DNA of 64,000 nt from the NCBI RefSeq assembly GCF_036452155.1, contig NZ_JAWJZY010000001.1; one strand, 5' to 3'. The stretch comes from Sorlinia euscelidii. GTDB lineage: Bacteria; Pseudomonadota; Alphaproteobacteria; Acetobacterales; Acetobacteraceae. This document shows, one piece after another, positions 18,295 to 28,752 of this stretch (position 1 is its first letter; each line of letters starts with the position of its first letter). A model generated the notes under the pieces. It was not told where the DNA came from. It was given only the letters and a program-made list of their open reading frames with translations, and did no database searches. The position numbers were made by a program, and so were the translations under genes.

Positions 18295-20133
18295 TTATAC
18301 CGCCAGATACAGGGCCACAACCGTCGCCGCAGCTACCCAGCACGCGTAACGACGGACCTGACCGTTTTGAAATTTTGCGAACAACCAACCGAGGCTGTAA
18401 ACCATCAGCCCCACCAAACCGTAAAAGCGGTCAATAAAGTCACTTTGATTGATGCGCGCCACGATTTCATAGGGACGAGAAACGGCCGCATTATAAGCCG
18501 CGTCAAAGCCCCAATCCGCGCGCAGCGTTTCGATCAGAACGCCGCCAGCCGGCTGCGGCGCCTGGTTTCCGGGACGCCAGAGAAACCACGCCATCGTCAC
18601 GCCGATCAAGGGCACAATTGACCCGATAATGAGCAGCGCGCTGCCATGCTCCTCCGCGATGGGGCCGAGTACAGGGCGCAGCAGGTTCGTAAACAGATGA
18701 ACGGGGTAAATCGCGTCCGGGATCTGCATCCATCCGCCCGCGATGGAGAGGATGGCAAGCACCGACATGGGCAGCGCCATGGCCAGGCCCGTGCGCCCGT
18801 GATCATGCGTACGTGTGCCGCCCCAGAAGACGATGAAGACACAGCGGAAAATATAAACCGACGTCAGGAACGCACCCAGGAGCGCACCCGCCCAATAAAG
18901 CGGCGCCACATTAAATGCGTCCTGCAGGATCATTTCTTTCGAGAAGTAACCTGCCGTCACCAGAGGTAAACCAGCCAGCGCGGCGGAACCGATCAGGAAA
19001 GCGGCGAACACACCCGGCATACGCTGGCGCAGCCCCCCCATGCGGAAAATATCCTGCTCATGATGGAGGCGCAGGATGATTGTGCCCGCCGTCATGAACA
19101 GTAACGCTTTGAAAAATGCATGGGTCACGAGATGAAAAATCGCACCATGCCACGCACCGCAGCCAATCGCGAGATACATATAGCCAAGCTGGCTCATCGT
19201 CGAATAAGCAAGGATGCGCTTGATATCAGTTTGGACAAGCGCACTGCCCGCCGCCAGTAAGATCGTGACAAAGCCGACAACGGCGCAGACATGCATGACG
19301 GCGGGCGTCAGCAGCAGGACAGCGTGGAGGCGCGCCAAAAGGTACACCCCTGCCGTCACCATTGTCGCCGCGTGGATCAGGGCGGAAACGGGCGTCGGCC
19401 CCGCCATCGCATCAGGGAGCCACGTCTGTAACGGCACCTGAGCGGATTTTGCCATGGCACCGCCGAGCAGAAAGAACATGCCCAGCGTCAGAAGCTGATG
19501 CGGCAGTCCAGGTGCAGCATGGATGAGAGAGGGAATATCCAGCGTGCCCGCCGCCGTCGCAAAAACGAAGAGCCCGAGAAGAAACAACGCATCGCCGATA
19601 CGCGTCACCACGAAAGCCTTGCGCGCCGCGAGGGCATTTGGCCGCTCATGATACCAGAAGCCGATCAGGAGGTAGGAGCACAGCCCGACGCCTTCCCATC
19701 CAACAAACAGCACTGTGAGGTCGGAAGCAAGAACCAGCAGCAACATGGAGGCGACGAACAGCGTCATATAGGCGAAGAAACGCCCGATATCCTTGTCGTC
19801 ATGCATGTAGGCGCAGGCATAGATCAGGATGAGGAAGCCCACACAGGACACGACAAGCAGCATGACGACGGAAAGCCTGTCCAGCGTCAGCCCGACCTGC
19901 GCCGAGAAATTATCGACACTGATCCAGTTCCAGAGGGTCGTATGAATCGCGCCATTAGACGCCGGGCCGGTCAGGAAGTCACAGGAAACATAAATGGACA
20001 GAAGGGCGCACAAACCCATCCCGGCCCCGACAAGCAACGTTGTCGGCCGCGCCGACAACCGACCGCCCGTCAGGATCAGAATGACCGAAACAATCAGCGG
20101 GCACAGAATGATGACAGGGAGCAACGATGCCAT
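18295..20133 (-). CDS. nuoL: NADH-quinone oxidoreductase subunit L
   Basis: A 612-residue subunit with the NuoL antiporter domain (VGWEGVGLCSYLLIGFWY, QTWLPDAMAGPTPVSALIHAATM, AYSTMSQLGYM) and the long C-terminal region that forms the lateral helix and last membrane segment. It is the distal proton-pumping subunit. It sits between nuoK and nuoM as in E. coli, and is full length. It contains an intact C7 run (about 19033-19039), so not every G/C run in the window is short by one base. Confidence 0.95.
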   Translation of the reverse strand: MASLLPVIILCPLIVSVILILTGGRLSARPTTLLVGAGMGLCALLSIYVSCDFLTGPASNGAIHTTLWNWISVDNFSAQVGLTLDRLSVVMLLVVSCVGFLILIYACAYMHDDKDIGRFFAYMTLFVASMLLLVLASDLTVLFVGWEGVGLCSYLLIGFWYHERPNALAARKAFVVTRIGDALFLLGLFVFATAAGTLDIPSLIHAAPGLPHQLLTLGMFFLLGGAMAKSAQVPLQTWLPDAMAGPTPVSALIHAATMVTAGVYLLARLHAVLLLTPAVMHVCAVVGFVTILLAAGSALVQTDIKRILAYSTMSQLGYMYLAIGCGAWHGAIFHLVTHAFFKALLFMTAGTIILRLHHEQDIFRMGGLRQRMPGVFAAFLIGSAALAGLPLVTAGYFSKEMILQDAFNVAPLYWAGALLGAFLTSVYIFRCVFIVFWGGTRTHDHGRTGLAMALPMSVLAILSIAGGWMQIPDAIYPVHLFTNLLRPVLGPIAEEHGSALLIIGSIVPLIGVTMAWFLWRPGNQAPQPAGGVLIETLRADWGFDAAYNAAVSRPYEIVARINQSDFIDRFYGLVGLMVYSLGWLFAKFQNGQVRRYACWVAAATVVALYLAV

Positions 20134-20137
20134 TGCC

Positions 20138-20449
20138 TCAACCTTTCAGACGGTTGCACGAGTCGGCGTCGAGCGTTGCGTGCCCTGCCGCGTGCAGCCT
20201 TAAAACAATTGCCAACCCCACCGAAGCTTCGGCGGCAGCATAAGCGATGATCATGATGAACATGATCTGGCCATCCGCCTGATGCCACTTATTCCCCGCT
20301 GAAATAAAGGCGAGCGCGACCGCATTCAGCATGACTTCCGTTGAGAGCAGCATGAAAAGCAGGTTGCGACGCACCATGACGCCGAAGAGACCGATACTGA
20401 AAAGGAATGCGGCGATGATGAGGCCCAGATTGGGATCACTGGCGGTCAT
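20138..20449 (-). CDS. nuoK: NADH-quinone oxidoreductase subunit K
   Basis: A 103-residue, three-helix membrane protein. It has the conserved LLSTEVMLNAVALAF segment with the essential membrane Glu, and the second Glu in AEASVGLAI. It forms part of the proton path near the quinone site with NuoH, NuoA and NuoJ. Gene order J-K-L is standard; only 2 bases separate it from nuoJ. Confidence 0.95.
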   Translation of the reverse strand: MTASDPNLGLIIAAFLFSIGLFGVMVRRNLLFMLLSTEVMLNAVALAFISAGNKWHQADGQIMFIMIIAYAAAEASVGLAIVLRLHAAGHATLDADSCNRLKG

Positions 20450-20451
20450 GA

Positions 20452-20964
20452 TCAGCTATCCTTCCCGATGCGGCGGCCGATGTGATAGGCGCTGACCAGC
20501 CCTGCAAGTAACAGAAATGAGGCAAGCTCAACCGTCAGAAGGTAGGGCCGATAAAGACTGTAAGCGACCAGGTCAGGCCCGACAGCGTGGCTGTCACTGA
20601 TCACGGACGTATCCGCCGCACTCATCCGATGGAAGCTCGTCACAAGCACGATCATCAGAAGCGCCGCCAACCCACCAGGGCCCGCCCAGACATGCGGGGC
20701 CAACCACGCTTTCTCACGCTGTTGATCGGACTGGCCGAGATTAACCATCATCACCACGAAGATGAAGAGAACCATCACGGCACCTGCATAGACCACGATT
20801 TCAAGCATCGCTGCAAGCGGGGCGCCAAGCTGGTCAAATACACAGGCGAGCGCGATCAGCGACACCACCATGTAAAGCAGGCCATGCACCGCGATCGTCC
20901 GGGTGACCGCCATCGCCGCAGCGCAGATGGCAACCAACCCATATATTTCGAGAAGATAATTCAT
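20452..20964 (-). CDS. nuoJ: NADH-quinone oxidoreductase subunit J
   Basis: A 170-residue, five-helix membrane subunit with the family block EIVVYAGAVMVLFIFVVMM, which contains the pi-bulge helix whose movement couples quinone reduction to pumping. Size and position between nuoI and nuoK are normal, with only 2 bases from nuoI. Confidence 0.95.
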   Translation of the reverse strand: MNYLLEIYGLVAICAAAMAVTRTIAVHGLLYMVVSLIALACVFDQLGAPLAAMLEIVVYAGAVMVLFIFVVMMVNLGQSDQQREKAWLAPHVWAGPGGLAALLMIVLVTSFHRMSAADTSVISDSHAVGPDLVAYSLYRPYLLTVELASFLLLAGLVSAYHIGRRIGKDS

Positions 20965-20966
20965 AA

Positions 20967-21479
20967 TCAGGGCATCAATGTATGAAGGTCGATCGGTTTG
21001 GCTTCATGCTCTGCCTCGCCCTTGTCTTTGCCGGGGATCTTAAGCCCGGACACGTTATAGAAGCTATAATCATGTACCTTCCCCGGCCCACTGATGAGCA
21101 GGTCTTCTTTCTCATAAACGAGATTCTGGCGCACATACTCACTCATCTCAAAATCCGGCGTGAGCTGGATGGCGTAAGTCGGGCACGCCTCCTCACAAAA
21201 GCCGCAGAAAATGCAGCGAGAGAAGTTGATCTGGAAGAATTCAGGGTACCAGCGTCCATCCCGCTCACCCTTCTGAAGGGAGATGCAGTCAACCGGGCAG
21301 GCGGCAGCGCAAAGATTGCAGGCAACGCAGCGCTCCTCCCCGCTCGGGTCACGCGTGAGAACGATGCGACCACGATAGCGCGGCGACAGATAGGGCTTGA
21401 CCTCCGGATAGGGCACCGTCTCATTACGCTGAAACAAGTGCAGGAAGGTGAGCCAGATTGTGCGGATAATTCCAAACAT
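20967..21479 (-). CDS. nuoI: NADH-quinone oxidoreductase subunit I
   Basis: A 170-residue peripheral subunit with two [4Fe-4S] ferredoxin motifs, CVACNLCAAACP and CIFCGFCEEACP, which carry clusters N6a and N6b on the path to quinone. An N-terminal amphipathic segment docks it to the membrane arm. It lies 10 bases after nuoH. Confidence 0.95.
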   Translation of the reverse strand: MFGIIRTIWLTFLHLFQRNETVPYPEVKPYLSPRYRGRIVLTRDPSGEERCVACNLCAAACPVDCISLQKGERDGRWYPEFFQINFSRCIFCGFCEEACPTYAIQLTPDFEMSEYVRQNLVYEKEDLLISGPGKVHDYSFYNVSGLKIPGKDKGEAEHEAKPIDLHTLMP

Positions 21480-21489
21480 GATGCAGCCC

Positions 21490-22446
21490 TCAGCCGCCTG
21501 CGCGCAGCAAAATAACTGCGCCGGTCACGACAATATTCAACAGCGATAGCGGCAGAAGCACCTTCCAGCCGAAAGCCATCAGCTGGTCATAACGCGGGCG
21601 CGGCAGCGCGGCGCGGAGCAGGATGAAGAAGCAGATCAGCAGGAAAACCTTCAGCGCAAACCAGATAAAAGGCGGCAGAAACGGACCATGCCAGCCACCC
21701 AGATAAAGTGTGGTGACAAGCGCCGACGTCATGGCCATACCGGCATATTCCGCCAGGTAGAACATGCCGAACTTCATACCGGAATATTCAGTATGGAAAC
21801 CTGCGGTGATTTCATTTTCACCCTCCGGCAGGTCGAAAGGCAGACGATGTGTTTCAGCGATACCGGCGATGAAGAAAATCACCGCGCCCAGAAATTGCGG
21901 GATGATGAACCACATATGGGTCTGCGCATCGACGATGGCGCGCAGGCTGAAAGAGCCGGTAAGCATTACCACGCCCATGACGGACAGGCCCATGAACACT
22001 TCATAACTGATCATCTGGGCCGCCGCGCGCATCCCCCCCAACAGGGCATATTTATTATTAGATGACCAACCGGCGAGCACGACGGAGTAAACACCCAGCC
22101 CTGCCATCGCGAAGACGAACAGAACGCCGACATTGAGATCCGAAGCGATGCTCCAGCTCGGCGTGATCGGCACAACGCCGAAAGAGAGGAGAACGCAGAG
22201 AAACCCGATAATCGGGGCCAGCAGGAACACCGGCTTATCCGCGAAAGGCGGCACCCAGTCCTGCTTGAAGAGCATTTTAATGGCGTCTGCCAGAAGCTGG
22301 AGAGACCCAAAAGGCCCGCACCGGTTGGGGCCCGGGCGATCCTGTAGAAACCCGAGGAGGCGACGCTCCACCATTGTTGAGACAGCCGCGACGCCAAGGA
22401 CGGCGAAGACGGTGACGACAATCATGACATAAATCGGGAAAGTCAT
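21490..22446 (-). CDS. nuoH: NADH-quinone oxidoreductase subunit H
   Basis: A 318-residue, eight-helix membrane subunit that with NuoB and NuoCD forms the quinone cavity. Visible motifs are RPGPNRCGPFGSLQLLADA and AETHRLPFDLPEGENEITAG, the acidic loop typical of NuoH. The start overlaps the nuoG stop by one base. It contains an intact G7 run within LLGGMRAA. Confidence 0.95.
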   Translation of the reverse strand: MTFPIYVMIVVTVFAVLGVAAVSTMVERRLLGFLQDRPGPNRCGPFGSLQLLADAIKMLFKQDWVPPFADKPVFLLAPIIGFLCVLLSFGVVPITPSWSIASDLNVGVLFVFAMAGLGVYSVVLAGWSSNNKYALLGGMRAAAQMISYEVFMGLSVMGVVMLTGSFSLRAIVDAQTHMWFIIPQFLGAVIFFIAGIAETHRLPFDLPEGENEITAGFHTEYSGMKFGMFYLAEYAGMAMTSALVTTLYLGGWHGPFLPPFIWFALKVFLLICFFILLRAALPRPRYDQLMAFGWKVLLPLSLLNIVVTGAVILLRAGG

Positions 22447-25154
22447 CAGCCGTTCCCCGCTGCATCCAGTTGCGCTGGCAATCTGAGTTCAATTTCGGTC
22501 CATGATGGTGTGCTCCAAGCGCGCACGGCCATATGCGGTGGGCAGGTCACGACCCCTTCCGGCAGGGACGTATCGCCCCGGACAGGTAGCGTGACTTCCT
22601 GCCCGTCAAGCTTCAGGACCGCTGTTGCACCCGCTGGCACCTGGCCTGAAATGCGCAGGAACGCCTCATCAGCTCGCTGCTTGATGGCCGGCGATAAAGG
22701 TGCAAGCTCATCCGTCCCGAAGACACGATATTCCGGCAGAACCAACATCTGGCCCGGGCGGGCCGTCGGGGCATCAGGGGCCGTGCCGCGATAGGCACCC
22801 GCTTGAGCCGCACGAGGCTCTATCAAGCGAACACCACTCGGCCCTCCGCGCATCTCTCCACCGATTTCCTGCTGGAAACGGTTGAGAGACTGCTCGGAAT
22901 TCCAGCCCGGCACGCGGTAATAGGGCACGAGGCTCCCCGGCATATCGGGGCCGTAGGAACCCTCCATCGTGGCGCCCAGAGGCGTATCCGATGAATGGGG
23001 CGGCGCGACATCCTTGACACTGATATGCGCGCGGATGGCGGTGCGCCCGCTGACGCGATCCGTCTGGCTGCGGAGCTGACGCCCTTCAAAGCGGTAATCC
23101 GCATGGGGCGCGGCTTCGGAAGCACGGCTCAGGGCGGGAATGTCCCGGCTGAGCGCACTGGCGACATCATCCAGCGTTTTCCATTTGGGGAAGTCACTGA
23201 TCTGCGCCGCTTCCGCAAAATCAGCGATCCACCGCCATGCCACCTGGATGGGGGCGTCGGGATAAACCACCTGCAGAAAACGCTGCGCCCGCCCTTCAGC
23301 GCTGACAAGCGTCCCCTCGCACTCTGCATAACTGGCGGAAGGCACGGTGATGTCGGAGCGGATGGCAGTCGGCGTCACCGAATGCTCGATCACAACCAGT
23401 TTTTCCGCTGCATCAATCAGCGCGTTGAAGCGCGCATCATCAAGGCGACGGGAGAGGTCATTTTCGAGGACGATCAACGTCGCACCCTTTGCCTGGGCGC
23501 AAATTTCGTCAAGCGACAGGCCACCCATCAGGGCCATACCGACACTATTCGCTTCCGGCATGGCGAAGGCAATGGCGGGTGACTTACCCCGCGCTGTCAA
23601 AGCGCGCGCGATGTTGGCAGTCGCATGAAGCAGCGCTTCCGAAGCATATTGCAGCCCTGAGACGATCAAAGGCCGCTCTGCGCCCATCAGAAGTTCAGCA
23701 ATGGCGCTGGCCCGCGCCGCTTCATCTTCCGACAATCCGACGACATCGGGCGCGCCGCCATCAATCTGATGCGCCACAGCGAAACCGATCCGCGCGATCA
23801 TCTCCGGAAGCGCACGATAGGTCGCGGCCGCGAAAGCATCGAGATCCGTCTGGGCGGGGGAGAGGACCATCAGTGGTGAGACTGTGTCCTGACCCAGAGT
23901 GCGCACAGAGGCATCAAGCCATTGCGGCACGCGGGCCTGATCCGCCGCTTTATTACATGCGGAACGTTTGATCTGCCGAAGGGCGAGACTCATACGTGGC
24001 GCCGTCGCCGTGATGTCCTCACCAAGGATGACAGCACCGTCAGATTTTTCCATCTCCGCCATCGTCGCAACTTTTGCCGGCGTTTCCTGCATCAGCTCGA
24101 CCGCGAGATTGACGAGATGATGATGCGGTTCCGCCATGCCGGACGAGAAATTCTCCGCCCCGACAAGTGTCCGCAACGCGAAATTGGACTCAAGCGACGC
24201 GCGGGGCGACCCGATACCAAGAAGCTTTGCGCCGGATGCGATGCGCCCGAACTCTTCCAGCACGGTTTGGACGGGCGCCGCGGCCATCTCACCATTGACG
24301 ACATAGCCGGCCGCACGCAGACGCGTCTCGGCATTGACCCAGCCATGACCGAACCGACCGCGATCACAGAGGAAATACCGATTCACGTCATTATTATAAC
24401 GATTGACCGTACGACGCACGATGCCCGCGCGCTCACTAATGATGGTGTTACAGCCGGAGGCACAATTGGTGCAGACAGAAGGCGCACCCCGCATATCCCA
24501 CTTACGGCTGTAGACCTTGGAGAACGGCTTGTCTGTAAAGACGCCGGTCGGGCAGACCTCGATCAGATTACCACTGAAAGGGCTCTCCAGCGTGCCACTT
24601 TCATGCCGTCCGAAATAGACGTTATTATGCGATGCGAAAACGCCGAGATCCCCACCGCCCGCGTAATCCTTGTAAAACCGCACGCAGCGATAACAGGCAA
24701 TGCAGCGATTCATCTCATGTTTGACGAAGGGGCCGAGATCCTGATTATTGTGGGTGCGCTTATCAAAGCGGTAGCGGCGCTCGCGATGCCCGGTCATGAC
24801 CGTCATGTCCTGAAGATGGCATTCGCCACCTTCCTCACAAACCGGGCAATCATGCGGGTGATTGGTCATCAGCCATTCAACGACCTCACCGCGAAATTCC
24901 TTCGCTTCCGGGTCTGCGACCGAAATAATGGCGCCTTCCGTCACAGGCGTCATGCACGCCATGACGATGCGTCCGCGCGTATCTTCAGCGTTCGCAAATT
25001 GCTTGACGGCGCATTGTCGGCAGGCGCCGACGGAACCCAGCTCCGGATGCCAGCAGAAATAAGGCAGATCCGCGCCTGACTCCAGACATGCCTGTAAAAG
25101 GTTCTGATCTTCCCGCGTTTCAACTTCGCGGCCATCGATCGTAATTTTAGCCAT
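22446..25154 (-). CDS. nuoG: NADH-quinone oxidoreductase subunit G
   Basis: A 902-residue subunit of the long E. coli-like form. The N-terminal [2Fe-2S] domain (residues about 1-80, CWHPELGSVGACRQC) is followed by the HDCPVCEEGGECHLQD and CIACYRCVRF ligand blocks of the 4Fe-4S clusters, CTNCASGCN (ligands of the extra N7-type cluster region), and then a molybdopterin-oxidoreductase-like domain. It passes electrons from NuoE/F toward NuoI. The C-terminal 200 residues are less conserved. The start is 13 bases after the nuoF stop. Confidence 0.93.
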   Translation of the reverse strand: MAKITIDGREVETREDQNLLQACLESGADLPYFCWHPELGSVGACRQCAVKQFANAEDTRGRIVMACMTPVTEGAIISVADPEAKEFRGEVVEWLMTNHPHDCPVCEEGGECHLQDMTVMTGHRERRYRFDKRTHNNQDLGPFVKHEMNRCIACYRCVRFYKDYAGGGDLGVFASHNNVYFGRHESGTLESPFSGNLIEVCPTGVFTDKPFSKVYSRKWDMRGAPSVCTNCASGCNTIISERAGIVRRTVNRYNNDVNRYFLCDRGRFGHGWVNAETRLRAAGYVVNGEMAAAPVQTVLEEFGRIASGAKLLGIGSPRASLESNFALRTLVGAENFSSGMAEPHHHLVNLAVELMQETPAKVATMAEMEKSDGAVILGEDITATAPRMSLALRQIKRSACNKAADQARVPQWLDASVRTLGQDTVSPLMVLSPAQTDLDAFAAATYRALPEMIARIGFAVAHQIDGGAPDVVGLSEDEAARASAIAELLMGAERPLIVSGLQYASEALLHATANIARALTARGKSPAIAFAMPEANSVGMALMGGLSLDEICAQAKGATLIVLENDLSRRLDDARFNALIDAAEKLVVIEHSVTPTAIRSDITVPSASYAECEGTLVSAEGRAQRFLQVVYPDAPIQVAWRWIADFAEAAQISDFPKWKTLDDVASALSRDIPALSRASEAAPHADYRFEGRQLRSQTDRVSGRTAIRAHISVKDVAPPHSSDTPLGATMEGSYGPDMPGSLVPYYRVPGWNSEQSLNRFQQEIGGEMRGGPSGVRLIEPRAAQAGAYRGTAPDAPTARPGQMLVLPEYRVFGTDELAPLSPAIKQRADEAFLRISGQVPAGATAVLKLDGQEVTLPVRGDTSLPEGVVTCPPHMAVRAWSTPSWTEIELRLPAQLDAAGNG

Positions 25155-25167
25155 CGGGCCGGTACTC

Positions 25168-26484
25168 CTAAGCCGCCTGCTCGGCTGAACGACCTTGCGA
25201 GAAGGTGCAGCGTTGCTGGCGGATATGTCTTTGAAAATCCTCTGCGAAGAGCGTCAGACCGCTTGAAAGGGGCGCGATCGCGCCCGGGGCATGCGCACAG
25301 AAAGTGCGGCCCATCGGCCCGATCATGCGCGCTGCGTCATGGAGGCGGTCAATATCCTCCTGCGTGCCTTGGCCATCTTCAATAACGGTCAGGAGGCGTT
25401 CCACCCAGGGAAGACCGTCACGACAGGGTGTGCACCAGCCGCAGGATTCCTGTGCAAAGAAATGCTCAAGATTTTTCAACATGCCGATCGGGCAGGTCCG
25501 ATCATCCAGAAGGATCGCGAGACCCGTGCCGAGACGGCTGCCCGCTTTCTCCGGAGATGGATAATCCATCAGGATATTTTCATGCTCCGCCCCGAGAAAC
25601 GCCGTGGACGCGCCACCGGGTAGGAAGGCCCGCAGCTTATAGCCATCCTGCATCCCACCGGCATAATCATTCAGGATCACCCCGAGGGACGTGCCAAGCG
25701 GAAGCTCAAACACGCCGGGATTTTTCGCCCGCCCACTGACACCATAAAGTTTGGTGCCGCCATCTTCACAGTTACTCAGGCCGAGATACCATTCCTTGCC
25801 GTTCGCGAGGATTGGGGGGACATTGCTGAATGTCTCAATATTATTGACGACGGTCGGCGCACCCCACAAACCGCCCACCTGCGGGAAAGGCGGCTTACTG
25901 CGGGGATTGGCGCGGCGACCTTCCAGCGCGGTGATCAGCGCCGTCTCCTCACCGCAAATATAACGCCCGCCACTGGGATGGACGTGAATATCAAAATCAA
26001 ATCCGGAGCCCTGAATATTCTTCCCGAGCCACCCGGCCTCCCGCGCCTGAATGACCGCTTTCTGCAGCCGCTCAAGCCCCAGATGATATTCCCCGCGCAG
26101 AAAGATGATGCCGTGATCCGCCTGAATGGCGTGCCCGGTAATCATCATGCCTTCGATCAACTGAAGCGGGTTGCCCTCGACAAGGATGCGGTCCTTGAAA
26201 GTCCCCGGCTCCATCTCATCGCCATTGGCCACGACATATTTGAGACGGTCTTTCGCAGGTTCTTTCGGGACGAAGCTCCATTTGAGGCCCGTATTAAAGC
26301 CAGCACCCCCGCGCCCGCGCAATTTTGAATTTTTGACTTCCTCAATGACGTCATCGGGAGACATGGACAGGGCACGGCGAATGCCCCGCCAACCGCCGCG
26401 CGCCTCATATTGCGCGGGGTCAAGAGGTGCTTCACGGTTGACCAGCGCCGTGAGCGGCTGCTTTTCCGGGTTAGGCGTGGTCAT
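25168..26484 (-). CDS. nuoF: NADH-quinone oxidoreductase subunit F (NADH- and FMN-binding)
   Basis: A 438-residue protein with the FMN/NADH-binding blocks LRGRGGAGFNTGLKWSF and GEYHLGLERLQKAV and the cluster ligands ESCGWCTPCRDG. It oxidises NADH and holds FMN and cluster N3. I chose the ATG at 26484, which overlaps the end of nuoE by 14 bases; the start at 26517 adds residues with no family match. Confidence 0.94.
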   Translation of the reverse strand: MTTPNPEKQPLTALVNREAPLDPAQYEARGGWRGIRRALSMSPDDVIEEVKNSKLRGRGGAGFNTGLKWSFVPKEPAKDRLKYVVANGDEMEPGTFKDRILVEGNPLQLIEGMMITGHAIQADHGIIFLRGEYHLGLERLQKAVIQAREAGWLGKNIQGSGFDFDIHVHPSGGRYICGEETALITALEGRRANPRSKPPFPQVGGLWGAPTVVNNIETFSNVPPILANGKEWYLGLSNCEDGGTKLYGVSGRAKNPGVFELPLGTSLGVILNDYAGGMQDGYKLRAFLPGGASTAFLGAEHENILMDYPSPEKAGSRLGTGLAILLDDRTCPIGMLKNLEHFFAQESCGWCTPCRDGLPWVERLLTVIEDGQGTQEDIDRLHDAARMIGPMGRTFCAHAPGAIAPLSSGLTLFAEDFQRHIRQQRCTFSQGRSAEQAA

Positions 26485-26989
26485 GATTTTTGCTCCTGAT
26501 ATCATCGATGATGGCATCGATATCCTCGGGGCGGACAGGGCCGTAAAGCTCCTTGCCGATCAGCATTGCAGGCGCGTGGTCGCAATGCCCGAGGCAGACA
26601 ATCGGCAGAAGGGTGAATTCACCGTCAGGCGTGGTTTCGCCCATTTTGATCTGTAGTTTTTTACAGAGGCGGTCCCGCGTCTGCTCCTGCCCCATAAGCC
26701 AGCAAGAGACACTGTCACAAAGCATGATGACGTTTTTGCCGACCGGCTTGCGGAATAACAGATTGAAGTATGTCGCGATCCCGTCCAGATCGGCAGTGGT
26801 CATACCGAGAACCTGCGCCGTCTGGGCGAGATGCGCATCGCTGATCCAGCCGAAGCGCTCCTGCACCAGTCTCAGTGCCTCAATCGAAGCGCCGCGCGCG
26901 TGATGCTCATGCGCAGCCATGTCGCGGAAGGTCTGCACCAGGTCAGAAGGAAGTTCGGCGTTTTGTGCCGTGTTATCAGCGGTCGACAT
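26471..26989 (-). CDS. nuoE: NADH-quinone oxidoreductase subunit E
   Basis: A 172-residue thioredoxin-like [2Fe-2S] subunit. The four ligands are in CDSVSC and CLGHC, about 40 residues apart, as expected for cluster N1a. The N-terminal helical domain is present. It follows nuoCD with a 14-base overlap. Confidence 0.94.
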   Translation of the reverse strand: MSTADNTAQNAELPSDLVQTFRDMAAHEHHARGASIEALRLVQERFGWISDAHLAQTAQVLGMTTADLDGIATYFNLLFRKPVGKNVIMLCDSVSCWLMGQEQTRDRLCKKLQIKMGETTPDGEFTLLPIVCLGHCDHAPAMLIGKELYGPVRPEDIDAIIDDIRSKNHDHA

Positions 26990-28738
26990 CGGCCATCACA
27001 AAATCAATGCTTCCCAGAATGGCGATCAGGTCCGCGATCATCGCGCCTTTCGCCAGGAGGGGAATTTGTTGCAGATGAATAAAAGAGGGCGTGCGGATAC
27101 GCGTTCGGTAGGAGGACGTGCCGCCGTCACTCGTCAGATAATATTGATTGAGGCCCTTCGTCGCCTCAATACAGCTCCGCACCTCACCCGCTGGCATGAC
27201 AGGCCCCCAACTGACGCCCACGAAGTGATGGATCAATGTTTCAATATCATGCATCGTGCGCGGTTTTGGCGGGGGCATGGCCAGAGGATGCTCGGCCTTA
27301 TACGGCCCTTCCGGCATGTTATCGAGGCAGAAGCGGATGATGCGGAGACTCTGCCGGATTTCCTCCATATGGACGGCGGCGCGATCATAGCAGTCACCGT
27401 TTGTGCCGGTCGGAATTTCAAAATCGATCTGATCATAGCCGGAATAGGGTGCAACCTTCCGGTAATCCCACGCCAGGCCCGTCGCGCGCAGCCCCGGCCC
27501 CGTTACGCCCCAATCCACGGCTTCAGCGGTGTTATATACGCCGACACCCTTGGTGCGCCCGCGGAAGATCGGGTTTTTCATGACCATCTTGTCATATTCA
27601 TCAAGACGCTTCGGCATGAAATCGAGGAATTCCCGCACTTCCTTTTCCCAGCCGATCGGGAGATCCATCGCCACGCCGCCAATGCGGAAGAAAGCCGGAT
27701 GCATCCGGAAGCCGCAGATCTTTTCAATGATGCTGAATACGCGCTCACGATCATTGAACATATAGAAGACGGGGAAAGCTGCCCCAGATCCTGCACCATC
27801 GTACCGTAGAAAACGAGGTGGCTTGAGATACGGAAAAACTCAGCCAGCATGACGCGCATCATTTGCGCGCGCGGTGGGACGGTGATCCCCGCAAGTTTCT
27901 CAACACCGAGAACATAGGGGAAGTTGTTCATCACCCCACCGACGTAATCGATACGGTCAGTATAGGGGATGAAAGAGTGCCAGGTCTGACGCTCAGCCAT
28001 TTTCTCAGCGCCACGATGGTGGAAACCGATATCCGGCACGGCATCCACGATCTCCTCACCCTCAAGCTGTAAAACGATGCGGAAGACACCGTGCACACTG
28101 GGGTGATTCGGCCCGAGATTGAGGAACATGAAGTCGCTATTATCGGAGTGCCGCTTCATCCCCCAGGCTTTGGGGTCAAAACGCAGGGCTTCCTGCTCGT
28201 CAAACACTTCGTCTTCTGACAAAGTGTAGGGTGGCCGCTCCGTCGCGCGGGCGTAATGGTCTTTGCGCAGGGGATGCCCCACCCAGCTTGGCGGCGTCAT
28301 GATACGCGTGAGGTGCGGGTGCCCTTCAAACACGATCCCGAAGAGATCCCAGACTTCCCGCTCCAGCCAGTTGGCGTTGGGCCAGATATCCGTGATGGTC
28401 GGGAGGTTCAGGGCATTGTCGTCCAAAGGCACCTTCAGGCGCACCTCATCCAGCGGGCCGGAAAAGGATTTGATGTGATACACCACGGTGAAATCCGCGT
28501 CCGGCAATCCCTGGCGGTGTTTGTGCTCACGCTCATCGAGGGCTGTGAGGTCAAAAAGCATCCGCAAGGCACCATCGGCCTTAAGGGACTTCAGGAGGGC
28601 GTGGATCTGCCCGCGTCGCACCCAGAAGGTGGGAACACCGTCACGCGTCGCCTCCTCAAGCAGGACGACATCCTGCGACCTGGCGGCGACGAAAGCTCCG
28701 AGTGGGCTTTCCTGCAAGCGTTCAGTCACTTCAGTCAT
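26976..28738 (-). pseudogene. nuoCD: NADH-quinone oxidoreductase fused subunits C and D, frameshifted
   Basis: The N-terminal 200 residues are NuoC (WLEREVWDLFGIVFEGHPHLTR region), joined in frame to NuoD (LGPNHPSVHG, DIGFHHRGAEK). This is the fused CD form known from E. coli. The frame breaks in the run of four G at 27771-27774 (plus strand) after VQDLGQLSP. The rest of NuoD (FNDRERVFSIIEKICGFRMHP to the end, VMADVDR) is in another frame to 26976; one extra base restores VFYMFNDRE. As written, complex I would lack half of its quinone-site subunit although every other nuo gene is intact, so a consensus error is the likelier explanation. Confidence 0.9.
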
Positions 28739-28752
28739 AACAACCCCGGCCT

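Noticed and set aside
23922..25079. A 385-residue plus-strand open frame
   Set aside because: It lies wholly antisense to nuoG, which has clear family motifs. High GC often opens long opposite frames.
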